DNA of 13,283 nucleotides from an uncultured Clostridium sp. (GCA_900541315.1 UQJF01000091.1:1-13283), one strand, 5' to 3'. Counted from the first letter of the stretch, positions 1 to 7,500 are shown. Translations and numbers: made by a program. The notes: generated by a model not told the origin, from the letters alone.

Positions 1-49
1 ACGAGATGTAGCTCCGTCTCGTGGGCTCGGAGATGTGTATAAGAGACAG
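1..49 (+). other. Untrimmed Illumina Nextera i7 adapter (not genomic)
   Basis: Bases 1-7 match the end of the i7 flow-cell primer (ACGAGAT). Bases 8-15 are an 8-nt index, GTAGCTCC, whose reverse complement is, as I recall, a Nextera XT v2 i7 index. Bases 16-30 are the Nextera read-2 segment (GTCTCGTGGGCTCGG). Bases 31-49 are the 19-nt Tn5 mosaic end (AGATGTGTATAAGAGACAG). Genomic sequence therefore starts at base 50. Translation through the adapter adds a spurious N-terminus (MGSEMCIRDR) to the first gene. Confidence 0.98.
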
Positions 50-59
50 GAAAAATACA

Positions 60-320
60 GTGAGAAAACATATTTATTTCTCCGGCAGGGTCCAGGGAGT
101 AGGATTCCGCTATCGTTCTTATTATATTGCTCAGTCACTGGGGCTGACTGGATGGGTGACGAATCTCTGGGATGGCCGGGTGGAAATGGAAGTGCAAGGA
201 CAGACGTTTGATATCCAGGAACTTTTAAAACGTATCCAGGAACAAAACTGGATCGAAGTATCAGATATGGAGATCACAGATATCCCCTGTGAACAGGAAA
301 ACAGCTTTCATATATACTGA
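60..320 (+). CDS. acyP: Acylphosphatase
   Basis: This small cytosolic enzyme hydrolyses the carboxyl-phosphate bond of acyl phosphates. Both family signatures are present: GRVQGVGFR at residues 9-17, with the catalytic Arg17, and GWVTN followed by DGRVEMEVQG from residue 31, with the catalytic Asn35. Counting from GTG at 60 gives 86 residues, slightly shorter than the usual 90 or so and fitting the fold, which normally begins just before the first beta strand. The open frame extends further upstream only because it runs into the adapter. The true start could lie at GTG 60 or in lost upstream sequence; the ribosome binding site is not visible because genomic sequence begins at 50. The identity is firm and the start is uncertain. 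Confidence 0.93.
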   Translation: MRKHIYFSGRVQGVGFRYRSYYIAQSLGLTGWVTNLWDGRVEMEVQGQTFDIQELLKRIQEQNWIEVSDMEITDIPCEQENSFHIY

Positions 321-399
321 GAAGTTAATGTCCGTAACGGCTATAGGGCATTTTTAATAGAAATTTTCGATGTGTTTTATATGTTTTTCAACAGTGGTA

Positions 400-408
400 T
401 GGTATAAT
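400..408 (+). promoter_or_regulatory. Extended -10 promoter before the lipid kinase
   Basis: TGGTATAAT matches the extended -10 consensus (TGnTATAAT) exactly. No good -35 hexamer lies 16-18 bases upstream, as is usual for extended -10 promoters. A start near base 415 would put the terminator hairpin at 422-460 almost at the 5' end of the RNA. It points toward the kinase gene at 603. Confidence 0.55.
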
Positions 409-421
409 GTAATAAGCGCAG

Positions 422-460
422 AAAAAAACAAGCGCCGCCAAGGGCGGCATTTGTTTTTTT
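422..460. terminator. Bidirectional intrinsic terminator
   Basis: A 6-bp GC stem (GCCGCC at 434-439 with GGCGGC at 443-448, 3-nt loop) is flanked by an A-rich left arm and a T-run right arm that also pair. It therefore works as a terminator in either direction. It ends the acylphosphatase transcript. It also lies immediately after the extended -10 element at 400-408, so it may attenuate transcription into the lipid kinase. Confidence 0.85.
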
Positions 461-483
461 GCAAGCTTATTAACGAAGGTCCC

Positions 484-594
484 GTCTGCGTCAGCAGACA
501 GATGAGCGCGTCAGTGCGTGGACCTGAGTCTACGCAGAAAGAGGAACAAGCGCCGTCAGCGCATGGAACTGAGTTTATACAGAAACGAGAAAGG
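484..594 (+). repeat. Imperfect 44-45 bp tandem repeat with hairpins in the kinase leader
   Basis: Two diverged direct copies lie at 506-549 and 550-594 (common core: GTCAG, GCG/CAT, GGAMCTGAGT, ACAGAAA). In the first copy, 515-523 pairs with 528-536 around a CTGA loop (9 bp including one G-T). In the second, the matching hairpin at 560-581 is weaker, but the G-C pair 518/533 becomes A-T at 563/578. A separate 6-bp hairpin (GTCTGC/GCAGAC) sits just upstream at 484-499. The segment ACAAGCGCCG at 546-555 also occurs in the terminator at 428-437. Function unknown; no convincing protein is encoded here. Confidence 0.6.
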
Positions 595-602
595 ACACCC
601 GT

Positions 603-1535
603 TTGCCTATGTACCATTTTATCATCAATCCAAATGCAGGCTCAGGCAGAGGATGGAAGGTATGGAGAGCCATCGCCGGTTATATGGACCGGCACAATAT
701 TGAATACGAAGCGGTTCTGACAAACGGGACCGGTGAAGCCAGAGAAGCGTCCAGGGAATTGACCAAGAAAGCAGGAAAGCCTTGCTTCCTTATTGTTGTT
801 GGCGGAGACGGCACCATGAATGAAGTTTTAGATGGAGCTTCCTTCCATGGTCCTTTAAATCTGGGCTATATCCCGGCAGGAACAGGAAATGACTTATGGC
901 GAAGTCTTCATATGCCGGTAAATCCTGTGCGGTGTCTGAAAAAGCAGCTTTACCCAAGGCACTTCTCCGTGATCGATTACGGCGTTCTTTCTTATGGAAA
1001 AGGAGAACCATTTCACAGGCGGTTTTTAGTTAGTGCCGGAATTGGTTTTGACGCAGCTGTCTGTCAGGCGGCCCGCGATTCCAGACTTCGCAGCCGCTTA
1101 GGTCACATGGGTTTTCGCAGGTTTTCTTATCTGCTTCTTGGTATCAGCCAGTTTTTTAAATGCCGTTCTTCCAGGGGATATATTGTTTTGGATGGTGTAA
1201 AAAGGGTAGAATTTAATAATATCCTGTTTATATCTTGTCATATCCAGCCTTCAGAAGGCGGCGGCTTTGTTTTTGCACCAAAGGCAGATGGAAAAGACGG
1301 GCTGATGAACATTTGTGTAGTCAGCTATGCCAACCGGTTGAAGCTGATCCCGCTTCTTTTAAGCGCTATGACAGGCAGAAGAAAACGTTATAAAGGGCTC
1401 AGGACCTACGAATGCCGGGAAGTGAGAATACATACAGATGCCTCTTTTCCGGTTCATGTAGACGGAGAAGTATGCGGCAATGTAAATGATATACAGGCTG
1501 AATGTATACCACGGAAAGTGCGGATGATGTTCTGA
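603..1535 (+). CDS. Diacylglycerol kinase family lipid kinase (YegS/BmrU type)
   Basis: A soluble lipid kinase of the DAGK catalytic-domain family, expected to phosphorylate diacylglycerol or a related lipid with ATP for phospholipid recycling at the membrane. Signatures are the N-terminal IINPNAGSGRG at residues 7-17, the glycine-rich GGDGTMNEV at 67-75, PAGTGND at 91-97, and a C-terminal VDGE motif. The length of 310 residues is normal. Two starts are possible: TTG 603, which lies 7 bases after AAGGA (591-595), and ATG 609, which gives the family-like N-terminus MYHFIINP but a 13-base spacing. I use 603 for the spacing. The gene stands alone, with a 282-base structured gap before it and 231 bases after it. 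The exact lipid substrate cannot be read from sequence. Confidence 0.9.
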   Translation: MPMYHFIINPNAGSGRGWKVWRAIAGYMDRHNIEYEAVLTNGTGEAREASRELTKKAGKPCFLIVVGGDGTMNEVLDGASFHGPLNLGYIPAGTGNDLWRSLHMPVNPVRCLKKQLYPRHFSVIDYGVLSYGKGEPFHRRFLVSAGIGFDAAVCQAARDSRLRSRLGHMGFRRFSYLLLGISQFFKCRSSRGYIVLDGVKRVEFNNILFISCHIQPSEGGGFVFAPKADGKDGLMNICVVSYANRLKLIPLLLSAMTGRRKRYKGLRTYECREVRIHTDASFPVHVDGEVCGNVNDIQAECIPRKVRMMF

Positions 1536-1650
1536 TAACGTGGCTCGCCTGATAAAAAGTATTTTATACAGATCAGATGTCCTCTCGGAGTCTTTCCTGT
1601 ACCTGCCTTTGTGGCCGGTTTTTTGCCAGTCGCATTCGGATTTCATCACC

Positions 1651-1665
1651 GTACGCACCGCGTAC
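1651..1665. promoter_or_regulatory. Small inverted repeat upstream of ispF
   Basis: GTACGC and GCGTAC form a perfect 6-bp inverted repeat around a 3-base centre, in the 231-base gap between the lipid kinase and ispF. There is no following T-run, so it is not a terminator. It could be an operator or a short leader hairpin. A second, AT-only inverted repeat (ATAAAA/TTTTAT) lies at 1552-1567. I could not place a convincing promoter in this gap. Confidence 0.3.
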
Positions 1666-1766
1666 GCCTCAGAAATTTGGGTACAACTGACAAAAAAACT
1701 TCTCACAAAATCAGGCACAGAAAGATTCCGAGAGAACATATCAGTTATAAAGGAGACATGAAATAA

Positions 1767-2315
1767 ATGAGGATTGGACAGGGATATGATGTACACAAAC
1801 TGGTAGAGGGAAGAAAACTGATCCTTGGCGGTGTAGAGATCCCATATGAGAAAGGACTTTTAGGACATTCCGATGCGGATGTTCTTGTTCATGCAGTTAT
1901 GGATGCTCTGCTGGGAGCAGCAGCCTTAGGGGATATCGGACAGCATTTTCCGGATACAAATCCAGAATATGAAGGCATTTCCAGTATTGAACTGCTGAAA
2001 AAAGTAGGAGAACTGTTAGAAGAAAAGGGTTATATAGTGGAAAATATTGATGCCACTGTTATTGCCCAACGCCCTAAATTGTTAAATTACCGTCCGGCAA
2101 TGGCTGAAAACATTGCAGAGGCTCTTCATTTGGATGTATCCAGAGTCAGCGTAAAAGCTACCACAGAAGAGGGCCTTGGCTTTACAGGGACAGGCGAAGG
2201 AATCTCATCCCAGGCAATTACATTATTGACGGAAGTAGCTGATTACTGCTATGATAATAAAATAATAAATGAAGGCTGTGGGGGCTGTGGAGGCTGCTGT
2301 GGTCCTCAAAAGTAA
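1767..2315 (+). CDS. ispF: 2-C-methyl-D-erythritol 2,4-cyclodiphosphate synthase with Cys-rich tail
   Basis: IspF converts CDP-methylerythritol 2-phosphate to the 2,4-cyclodiphosphate with release of CMP, the fifth step of the MEP isoprenoid pathway, as a cytosolic trimer. The zinc ligands Asp8, His10 and His42 are all in place (GYDVH, then [10 protein letters not shown]). The conserved [16 protein letters not shown] and [17 protein letters not shown] segments follow in order. The start ATG 1767 follows AGGAGA (1751-1756) at 10 bases. The protein has 182 residues, about 20 more than the usual 157-162. The extra C-terminus ends in a Gly/Cys tail with Cys171, 174, 177 and 178. The usual partner ispD is not in the window. 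cysS follows after 69 bases. Confidence 0.96.
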   Translation: MRIGQGYDVHKLVEGRKLILGGVEIPYEKGLLGHSDADVLVHAVMDALLGAAALGDIGQHFPDTNPEYEGISSIELLKKVGELLEEKGYIVENIDATVIAQRPKLLNYRPAMAENIAEALHLDVSRVSVKATTEEGLGFTGTGEGISSQAITLLTEVADYCYDNKIINEGCGGCGGCCGPQK

Positions 2316-2384
2316 AGATTAAGTGATAAAAAGGATAGCATAAATAAATGTGCGTATGAAAAAGCGCGGAAATGAGGAGGAATT

Positions 2385-3794
2385 ATGAAGATTTTTAATA
2401 CTCTCACAAGAAGAAAAGAAGAATTTGTCCCATTAACACCGGGACAGGTGAAAATGTATGTATGCGGACCTACGGTTTACAATCTGATCCACATTGGAAA
2501 TGCAAGACCGATGATCGTATTCGATACAGTACGCCGCTATTTTGAGTACAAGGGATATGATGTACAGTATGTATCCAACTTCACTGATGTAGATGACAAG
2601 ATCATCAAGAAGGCAAATGAAGAAGGCGTAGATGCAGAAGTTATCTCCAAACGCTATATTGAAGAGTGCAAAAAGGATATGGCAGCATTAAATGTAAAGC
2701 CTGCTACTGTAAATCCACAGGCAACCCAGGAAATCCAGGGCATGCTCACCATGATCCAGACACTGATCGATAAGGGACATGCTTACGTTGCAGATGACGG
2801 AACTGTATATTTTAAGGTAAAATCCTTTAAAGAATACGGCAAATTATCCCATAAGAATTTAGATGAACTTCAGTCCGGCTTCCGTGAATTAAAGGTAAGT
2901 GGTGAAGAAGTAAAGGAAGACCCAAACGATTTCGTTCTTTGGAAACCGAAAAAAGAAGGAGAGCCTTACTGGGAGTCTCCATGGTGCCAGGGACGTCCAG
3001 GCTGGCATATTGAGTGCTCTGTTATGGCAAAGCATTATCTTGGAGACCAGATCGATATCCATGCAGGCGGCGAAGATCTGATCTTCCCACATCATGAAAA
3101 TGAGATCGCACAGAGCGAATGTGCAAATGATAAGACCTTTGCAAACTACTGGATGCACAATGGTTTCTTAAATATTGATAATAAGAAGATGTCTAAATCA
3201 CTGGGCAACTTCTTTACTGTTCGTGATATTGCTGAGAAATATGACCTGCAGGTACTGCGTTTCTTTATGTTAAGCGCACATTACAGAAGCCCGATCAACT
3301 TCAGCGCAGAACTGATGGAGGCTTCTAAGAACGGATTAGAGCGTATCATTACGGCAGTAGACCGCTTAAAAGAACTGGATGCAAAGGCAGAAGGTGCTGC
3401 TGAGACCTGTGCAGAGCAGGAAAAGATGGTGGAAGTACAGAAGCTGCGTGAAAAATATGAGGCAGCTATGGAGGATGATTTTAACACAGCAGATGCTGTT
3501 TCCGCTATTTTCGAGTTGGTAAAACTTGCTAACTCCACAGCAGATGCTTCCAGCACCAAATCCTATATTTCCTGCCTGTTAAAGGAAATCGAACAGTTAT
3601 GTGGTGTTTTGGGCATAATCACAGAGAGAAAGGCAGAAGTCCTTGACAGCGAGATCGAGGAAATGATCGCAGCAAGACAGCAGGCAAGAAAAGACAGAAA
3701 CTTTGCTCTTGCAGACGAGATCAGAGGAAAACTTCTGGATATGGGTATTGTCCTAGAAGATACCAGAGAGGGCGTAAAGTGGAAGAGAGCATAA
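2385..3794 (+). CDS. cysS: Cysteinyl-tRNA synthetase
   Basis: A class I aminoacyl-tRNA synthetase that charges tRNA-Cys in the cytosol, using ATP. The HIGH motif appears as HIGN at residues 36-39 and KMSKS at 268-272. The catalytic zinc ligands match the family as Cys27, Cys211, His236 and Glu240. The DALR and anticodon-binding regions occupy the C-terminal part, after about residue 310. The 469-residue length is standard. The start ATG 2385 follows a strong AGGAGG (2375-2380). The stop overlaps the downstream Mini-III gene by 16 bases, implying coupled translation. I saw no T-box leader in the 69-base gap upstream, so tRNA-sensing control, if any, would have to lie further upstream. Confidence 0.98.
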   Translation: MKIFNTLTRRKEEFVPLTPGQVKMYVCGPTVYNLIHIGNARPMIVFDTVRRYFEYKGYDVQYVSNFTDVDDKIIKKANEEGVDAEVISKRYIEECKKDMAALNVKPATVNPQATQEIQGMLTMIQTLIDKGHAYVADDGTVYFKVKSFKEYGKLSHKNLDELQSGFRELKVSGEEVKEDPNDFVLWKPKKEGEPYWESPWCQGRPGWHIECSVMAKHYLGDQIDIHAGGEDLIFPHHENEIAQSECANDKTFANYWMHNGFLNIDNKKMSKSLGNFFTVRDIAEKYDLQVLRFFMLSAHYRSPINFSAELMEASKNGLERIITAVDRLKELDAKAEGAAETCAEQEKMVEVQKLREKYEAAMEDDFNTADAVSAIFELVKLANSTADASSTKSYISCLLKEIEQLCGVLGIITERKAEVLDSEIEEMIAARQQARKDRNFALADEIRGKLLDMGIVLEDTREGVKWKRA

Positions 3795-4264
3795 CTTTAA
3801 AGGCCTTTCTGGAATTTTATAAAAAGACAATGGAAATGGGCCCTGTAGATGCAGGGACCTATTCTCCTTTGGTACTGGCATATATTGGAGATGCAGTTTA
3901 TGAAGTAATGATCCGTGCCAAAGTAGTGAACAAAGGCAGTATCCAGGTGAACAAGCTTCATAAAAAAAGTGCAGAGCTGGTCAAAGCAGGTACACAGGCT
4001 GCCATGATCCATCTTTTAGAAGAAGATCTGACAGCACAGGAACATGCAGTATATAAAAGAGGACGTAATGCTAAATCCTTTACCATGGCAAAACATGCTA
4101 CTATGGCAGATTACCGTACAGCAACTGGTTTTGAGGCACTGGTTGGCTGGCTGTTCCTTGAAGAACGATTTGAACGTCTTACACAGCTTGTGAGCACAGG
4201 GCTTGAAAGAATTGGTGCATTGGAAATGAAAACAGGATCACCAGAACAAAAAGGAGAGTCATAA
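3779..4264 (+). CDS. mrnC: Mini-ribonuclease III
   Basis: Mini-III is an RNase III catalytic domain without a double-stranded RNA-binding domain. In Bacillus it matures the ends of 23S rRNA. The catalytic signature LAYIGDAVYE is at residues 33-42, with Asp38 and Glu42 as metal ligands, followed by the conserved KRGRNAKS segment and a second acidic region around GFEALVGWLFLEE. The start GTG 3779 sits inside the end of cysS, 6 bases after GAGAGGG (3766-3772). An internal ATG at 3830 is possible but has no ribosome binding site. The length of 161 residues includes about 30 residues before the core, longer than the Bacillus N-terminus. The stop directly abuts the rlmB start codon. Confidence 0.94.
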   Translation: MEESITLKAFLEFYKKTMEMGPVDAGTYSPLVLAYIGDAVYEVMIRAKVVNKGSIQVNKLHKKSAELVKAGTQAAMIHLLEEDLTAQEHAVYKRGRNAKSFTMAKHATMADYRTATGFEALVGWLFLEERFERLTQLVSTGLERIGALEMKTGSPEQKGES

Positions 4265-5008
4265 ATGAGATACGAAGAACTGACTATAGAAGGCCGCAAT
4301 GCCGTATTAGAGGCATTTCGTTCCGGCAAGACCATTGACAAGCTGTTTGTATTAGACGGCTGCCAGGACGGCCCTGTAAGAACCATTGTCAGAGAAGCTA
4401 AAAAGTACGATACTATTATCAATTATGTTGCAAAAGAACGCTTGGACCAGATGTCTGAGACAGGAAAACACCAGGGTGTCATTGCCTATGCTGCTGCTTA
4501 TGAATACGCAGAAGTAGAAGATATGTTAAAGCTGGCAGAAGAAAAGGGAGAACCGCCTTTTTTATTCCTGCTTGACGGGATTGAAGATCCCCACAATCTG
4601 GGTGCTATCATCCGTACTGCCAATCTGGCTGGCGCACATGGGGTTATTATTCCAAAGCGTCGTGCAGTAGGCCTGACAGCTACCGTTGCAAAGACATCGG
4701 CCGGCGCGTTAAATTATACTCCGGTTGCAAAAGTTACAAACCTGACCGCTACAATGGAAGATTTAAAAAAGAGAGGTCTCTGGTTTGTATGTGCTGATAT
4801 GGGCGGCGATGTGATGTACAAAATGAACCTTGCCGGTCCTATGGGACTTGTGATCGGAAATGAGGGGGAAGGCGTCAGCAAACTTGTAAAGGAGCACTGC
4901 GATATGGTAGCATCCATTCCTATGAAGGGAGATATTGATTCCCTGAATGCTTCTGTTGCAGCAGGTGTGCTGGCTTATGAGATCGTGCGCCAGCGTCTGG
5001 CTAAATAA
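4265..5008 (+). CDS. rlmB: 23S rRNA (guanosine-2'-O-)-methyltransferase, TrmH/SpoU family group 3
   Basis: A SAM-dependent 2'-O-methyltransferase that by family acts on G2251 of 23S rRNA in the peptidyl-transferase P loop. The N-terminal substrate-binding domain covers residues 7-75. The catalytic knot (SPOUT) domain carries all three family motifs: LDGIEDPHNLGAIIRTA at 103-119, VIGNEGEGV at 196-204 and IPMKGDIDSLNASVAAG at 218-234. The start ATG 4265 follows the mrnC stop with no gap and is preceded by AAGGAGAG (4251-4258). The length of 247 residues is typical. Placement after mrnC links it to ribosomal RNA maturation. Assignment as RlmB rather than another TrmH-group enzyme is by motif pattern and conserved gene order. 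Confidence 0.93.
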   Translation: MRYEELTIEGRNAVLEAFRSGKTIDKLFVLDGCQDGPVRTIVREAKKYDTIINYVAKERLDQMSETGKHQGVIAYAAAYEYAEVEDMLKLAEEKGEPPFLFLLDGIEDPHNLGAIIRTANLAGAHGVIIPKRRAVGLTATVAKTSAGALNYTPVAKVTNLTATMEDLKKRGLWFVCADMGGDVMYKMNLAGPMGLVIGNEGEGVSKLVKEHCDMVASIPMKGDIDSLNASVAAGVLAYEIVRQRLAK

Positions 5009-5056
5009 GTAGTACGGATCGCTTTGGTATACGGCAGAATAAGGAGTTGAGCAGTT

Positions 5057-6019
5057 TTGGAAAGAACAAAAAAGATAACAGCTGCCTTACTGGCAGCAGC
5101 AACAGTAATAACATCAGGTCAGGCATTTCTTATGACCGGTCTGGCAGCACAGCAGAATTCCCGGACTACCATTGAAGATACACAGGTGCCTTTGTATAGC
5201 AAACCGGCAGGAAGCCATGTGCTGACACCTATTGCTTCCGGTGTGACAGTATATAAAAATGATAAAGCCACTTTGGATGCATCGAATACAGCTTCCGGCT
5301 ACATTATGGTGAAATATACCGGCAGTGTTGGCAAGATTAAGGTACAAGTATCAAAAAGTGGTTCAGAGACTTACACTTACGATTTAAACAGCAGTGGCAC
5401 CTATGAGGTATTTCCTTTATCTGAAGGAAATGGCTCCTATCAGGTAAAAGTGTTTGAAAATATCCAGGGAACCCAGTATTCCCAGGCGTTCAGCCAGAGT
5501 CTGGATGTAAATATCACAGATACCTTTGGACCGTTTTTATATCCCAATCAGTATGTAAACTTTAATCCTGCCAGTGCGGCTGTGCAGAAGGGAGCAGAAC
5601 TTTCATCTGGAGTTACAGACCAGATCGGAGTAGTTACCGCCATTTATAATTACGTTATTAACAATCTGACCTATGATACAGCAAAAGCACAGTCTGTACA
5701 ATCCGGATACCTGCCTAATGTAGATGTGGTCCTTGCGCAGAAAAAGGGCATCTGCTTTGATTATGCGGCTTTGATGACAGCTATGCTGCGGTCTCAGGAT
5801 ATCCCGACCAAGCTGGTAGTAGGATATACAGGAAGCCTTTACCACGCATGGATCAATGTATTCCTGGAAGGTCAGGGATGGGTGGACAATGTGATCTATT
5901 TTGATGGTCATGACTGGAAACTGATGGATCCTACATTTGCTTCTTCTGGAAAGCAGAGCAAGGAGATCATGCAGTATATTGGAAATGGTGGCAATTATAA
6001 GGCAAAATACAGCTATTAA
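5057..6019 (+). CDS. Exported transglutaminase-like protein
   Basis: The predicted protein has an N-terminal signal peptide (KK at 5-6, hydrophobic stretch about 8-30), so it should be exported. Residues 35-160 are beta-rich and unassigned. The transglutaminase/protease-like core spans about 185-295, with a Cys-His-Asp triad visible as Cys233 (GICFDYA), His263 (YHAW) and Asp291 (LMDPTF). The family includes cell-wall amidases, peptidases and cross-linking enzymes; the substrate here is not known. The start is TTG 5057, 10 bases after AAGGAG (5041-5046); this start is needed to include the signal peptide. There is no LPxTG sorting motif. It lies 48 bases after rlmB and 30 before the pilC-like gene, so it is probably co-transcribed with the pilus-like set. 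A 7-bp inverted repeat (6008-6014/6021-6027) spans its stop codon. Confidence 0.88.
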   Translation: MERTKKITAALLAAATVITSGQAFLMTGLAAQQNSRTTIEDTQVPLYSKPAGSHVLTPIASGVTVYKNDKATLDASNTASGYIMVKYTGSVGKIKVQVSKSGSETYTYDLNSSGTYEVFPLSEGNGSYQVKVFENIQGTQYSQAFSQSLDVNITDTFGPFLYPNQYVNFNPASAAVQKGAELSSGVTDQIGVVTAIYNYVINNLTYDTAKAQSVQSGYLPNVDVVLAQKKGICFDYAALMTAMLRSQDIPTKLVVGYTGSLYHAWINVFLEGQGWVDNVIYFDGHDWKLMDPTFASSGKQSKEIMQYIGNGGNYKAKYSY

Positions 6020-6049
6020 AAGCTGTAACGAATTACAGGGGGAAATGCA

Positions 6050-7123
6050 ATGGCAGATTTAGAAAAAAAAGATGAGAAGACCAGACAGTGGCGCTCCTAT
6101 TCCTGCAGCCAGCTGTCTGCGTTCTGCCTGCAGATTTCTCTGCTTCTGGAAGCGGCAGTACCTTTAGATGAGGGATTTTCCATTATGGCAGAGGATGCTG
6201 AAGATGAAAATGAAAAGAAAATGCTTCTTTATATGGCAGAGGGGGCAGAACTTGGAGATCCTTGTTTTAAGGTATTGGAAGATACAGGCGTATTTCCGGC
6301 CTATGTGGTCCGCATGGCAAAGCTGGGACAGGAAACAGGTACGCTGGATCAGATGATGAAATCTCTTTCTGGTTATTATGAGAAAGAAGACCGTCTGATC
6401 AAGACAGTGAAAAATGCTGTGACCTATCCGGCTATGATGATCTTTATGCTTCTTGTGGTCTTATTTGTCCTGTTTGTAAAGGTAATGCCTATTTTTTCAA
6501 AGGTCTATGAACAGCTGGGGGCAGAAATGTCACCTGTGGCACAGTCCGCTATCCGGTTGGGTGGGATTTTCAGCGGAGTGGCCCTTGTTTTAGTGGCATT
6601 GATCGCAGTGGTGGTTGCGGGAATGAGTATTGCAGCGAAAATGGGTATTCATGTGAACTTTATCCAGAATGTGATCCGCCAGATAAAGAATCGCAGCAAG
6701 ATTGCCCAGGCCATTGCAAAAAGACGTTTCACAGCTGTTCTTTCCCTGACATTAAGAAGCGGACTGGAATTTGAAAAAGGCATTGAACTGGCAGGCGGGC
6801 TGGCTGAAAATGATATGATATCAGAGCAACTGAAAAAATGCTCTGAAAAGCTGGAGCTGGGTGAAAGCTATTATGATGCATTTAAAGAAACGGGGATGTT
6901 TTCTGGCTTTTATATCCAGATGATAAAAGTAGGTACCAGAAGCGGCCATCTTGACAGCGTAATGGAAGAGATATCTAATGACTATGAAGAAATAGCGGAC
7001 ACAGCCATTGACAATATGATCGCAAGATTTGAACCCACGATCGTGGCAGTGCTGGCAGTATCTGTAGGTCTGGTGCTTCTTTCTGTTATGCTTCCTTTAG
7101 CTGGAGTACTTTCAGCTATCTGA
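6050..7123 (+). CDS. Type IV pilus/type II secretion platform protein (PilC/GspF family)
   Basis: This inner-membrane platform protein anchors the assembly ATPase and pseudopilins of type IV pili and related machines. The two repeated GspF domains are visible: the first about 22-145 (QLSAFCLQISLLLEAAVPL, then GQETGTLD at 93-100) and the second about 225-350 (RRFTAVLSLTLRSGLEFEKG, then GTRSGHLD). Membrane segments lie near 126-148, 170-195 and 330-355. The length of 357 residues is shorter than the usual 400, mostly because the N-terminal cytoplasmic segment is short. The start ATG 6050 follows a CAGGGGGAA ribosome binding site. It heads a tight run of small membrane proteins ending in a PilT gene. 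It could equally belong to a ComG-like uptake machine; the pilT gene downstream favours a pilus. Confidence 0.93.
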   Translation: MADLEKKDEKTRQWRSYSCSQLSAFCLQISLLLEAAVPLDEGFSIMAEDAEDENEKKMLLYMAEGAELGDPCFKVLEDTGVFPAYVVRMAKLGQETGTLDQMMKSLSGYYEKEDRLIKTVKNAVTYPAMMIFMLLVVLFVLFVKVMPIFSKVYEQLGAEMSPVAQSAIRLGGIFSGVALVLVALIAVVVAGMSIAAKMGIHVNFIQNVIRQIKNRSKIAQAIAKRRFTAVLSLTLRSGLEFEKGIELAGGLAENDMISEQLKKCSEKLELGESYYDAFKETGMFSGFYIQMIKVGTRSGHLDSVMEEISNDYEEIADTAIDNMIARFEPTIVAVLAVSVGLVLLSVMLPLAGVLSAI

Positions 7124-7149
7124 TGCATTCTGGCAGACTGGAGGAACCT

Positions 7150-7500
7150 ATGAAAATAAGAGTAAGTAAAGTTAAAGAGGATAAAGGGGAGCTTAGAGGG
7201 CTTTTGTTATCCTTTTTGCTACTTTTAGCAGCAGTTGCGGCTTTTGGGACCGGTTCTCTGGGTTTTTTAAACAGAACTGGTGAAAGGAGTCAGGAAACAC
7301 TGCGTAAAGCCATTGCAAGGGGCTGCGTACAGTGTTATGCCATTGAAGGAAGATATCCGCCAAGTGTGGAATATCTGGAAGAAAATTACGGGGTCCAGAT
7401 TGACCATGATAAATACAATGTGTTTTATGACGGATTTGCTTCCAATATCATGCCGGAGATTACTGTGATCCTGGCAGAACAGGAGGACGCTGTAAAGTGA
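7150..7500 (+). CDS. Pseudopilin-like small membrane protein (GspG/H-like)
   Basis: The protein has one predicted membrane segment (about residues 17-40) followed by a short extracytoplasmic domain with Cys59 and Cys62. The stretch AIARGCVQCYAIEGRYPPS (54-72) and the following L-x-x-x-YG resemble the alpha-helix to loop transition of major pseudopilins, where a Y-x-x-x-G-x-YP motif is common. No canonical prepilin leader (G followed by F-T-L-x-E) is present. I chose ATG 7150 because GGAGG at 7140-7144 lies 5 bases upstream. An earlier ATG at 7123 overlaps the pilC-like stop but has no well-placed binding site. The next gene overlaps by 4 bases (GTGA). The pseudopilin assignment is an inference from position and shape, not a family match I can verify. 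Confidence 0.7.
   Translation: MKIRVSKVKEDKGELRGLLLSFLLLLAAVAAFGTGSLGFLNRTGERSQETLRKAIARGCVQCYAIEGRYPPSVEYLEENYGVQIDHDKYNVFYDGFASNIMPEITVILAEQEDAVK

Noticed and set aside
21..59. Upstream extension of the acylphosphatase frame, with GTG at 21 and ATG at 33.
   Set aside because: This lies mostly inside the sequencing adapter and is not genomic coding sequence.
354..617. Open frames on both strands in the leader between acylphosphatase and the lipid kinase.
   Set aside because: They contain the terminator and hairpin repeats, have no family likeness and no well-placed binding sites. They reflect the repeats, not genes.
1540..1761. Open frame of 73 codons between the lipid kinase and ispF.
   Set aside because: No ribosome binding site, no recognisable family, low-complexity basic/hydrophobic mix, and it ends next to the ispF binding site. 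Probably chance.
1758..1766. Mini frame ATGAAATAA immediately before the ispF start.
   Set aside because: It starts only 1 base after the AGGAGA binding site, too close to be initiated well. The ATG at 1767 has ideal spacing.
2316..2384. T-box leader controlling cysS by uncharged tRNA.
   Set aside because: The 69-base gap is too short and I see neither the conserved T-box bulge sequence nor an antiterminator/terminator pair.
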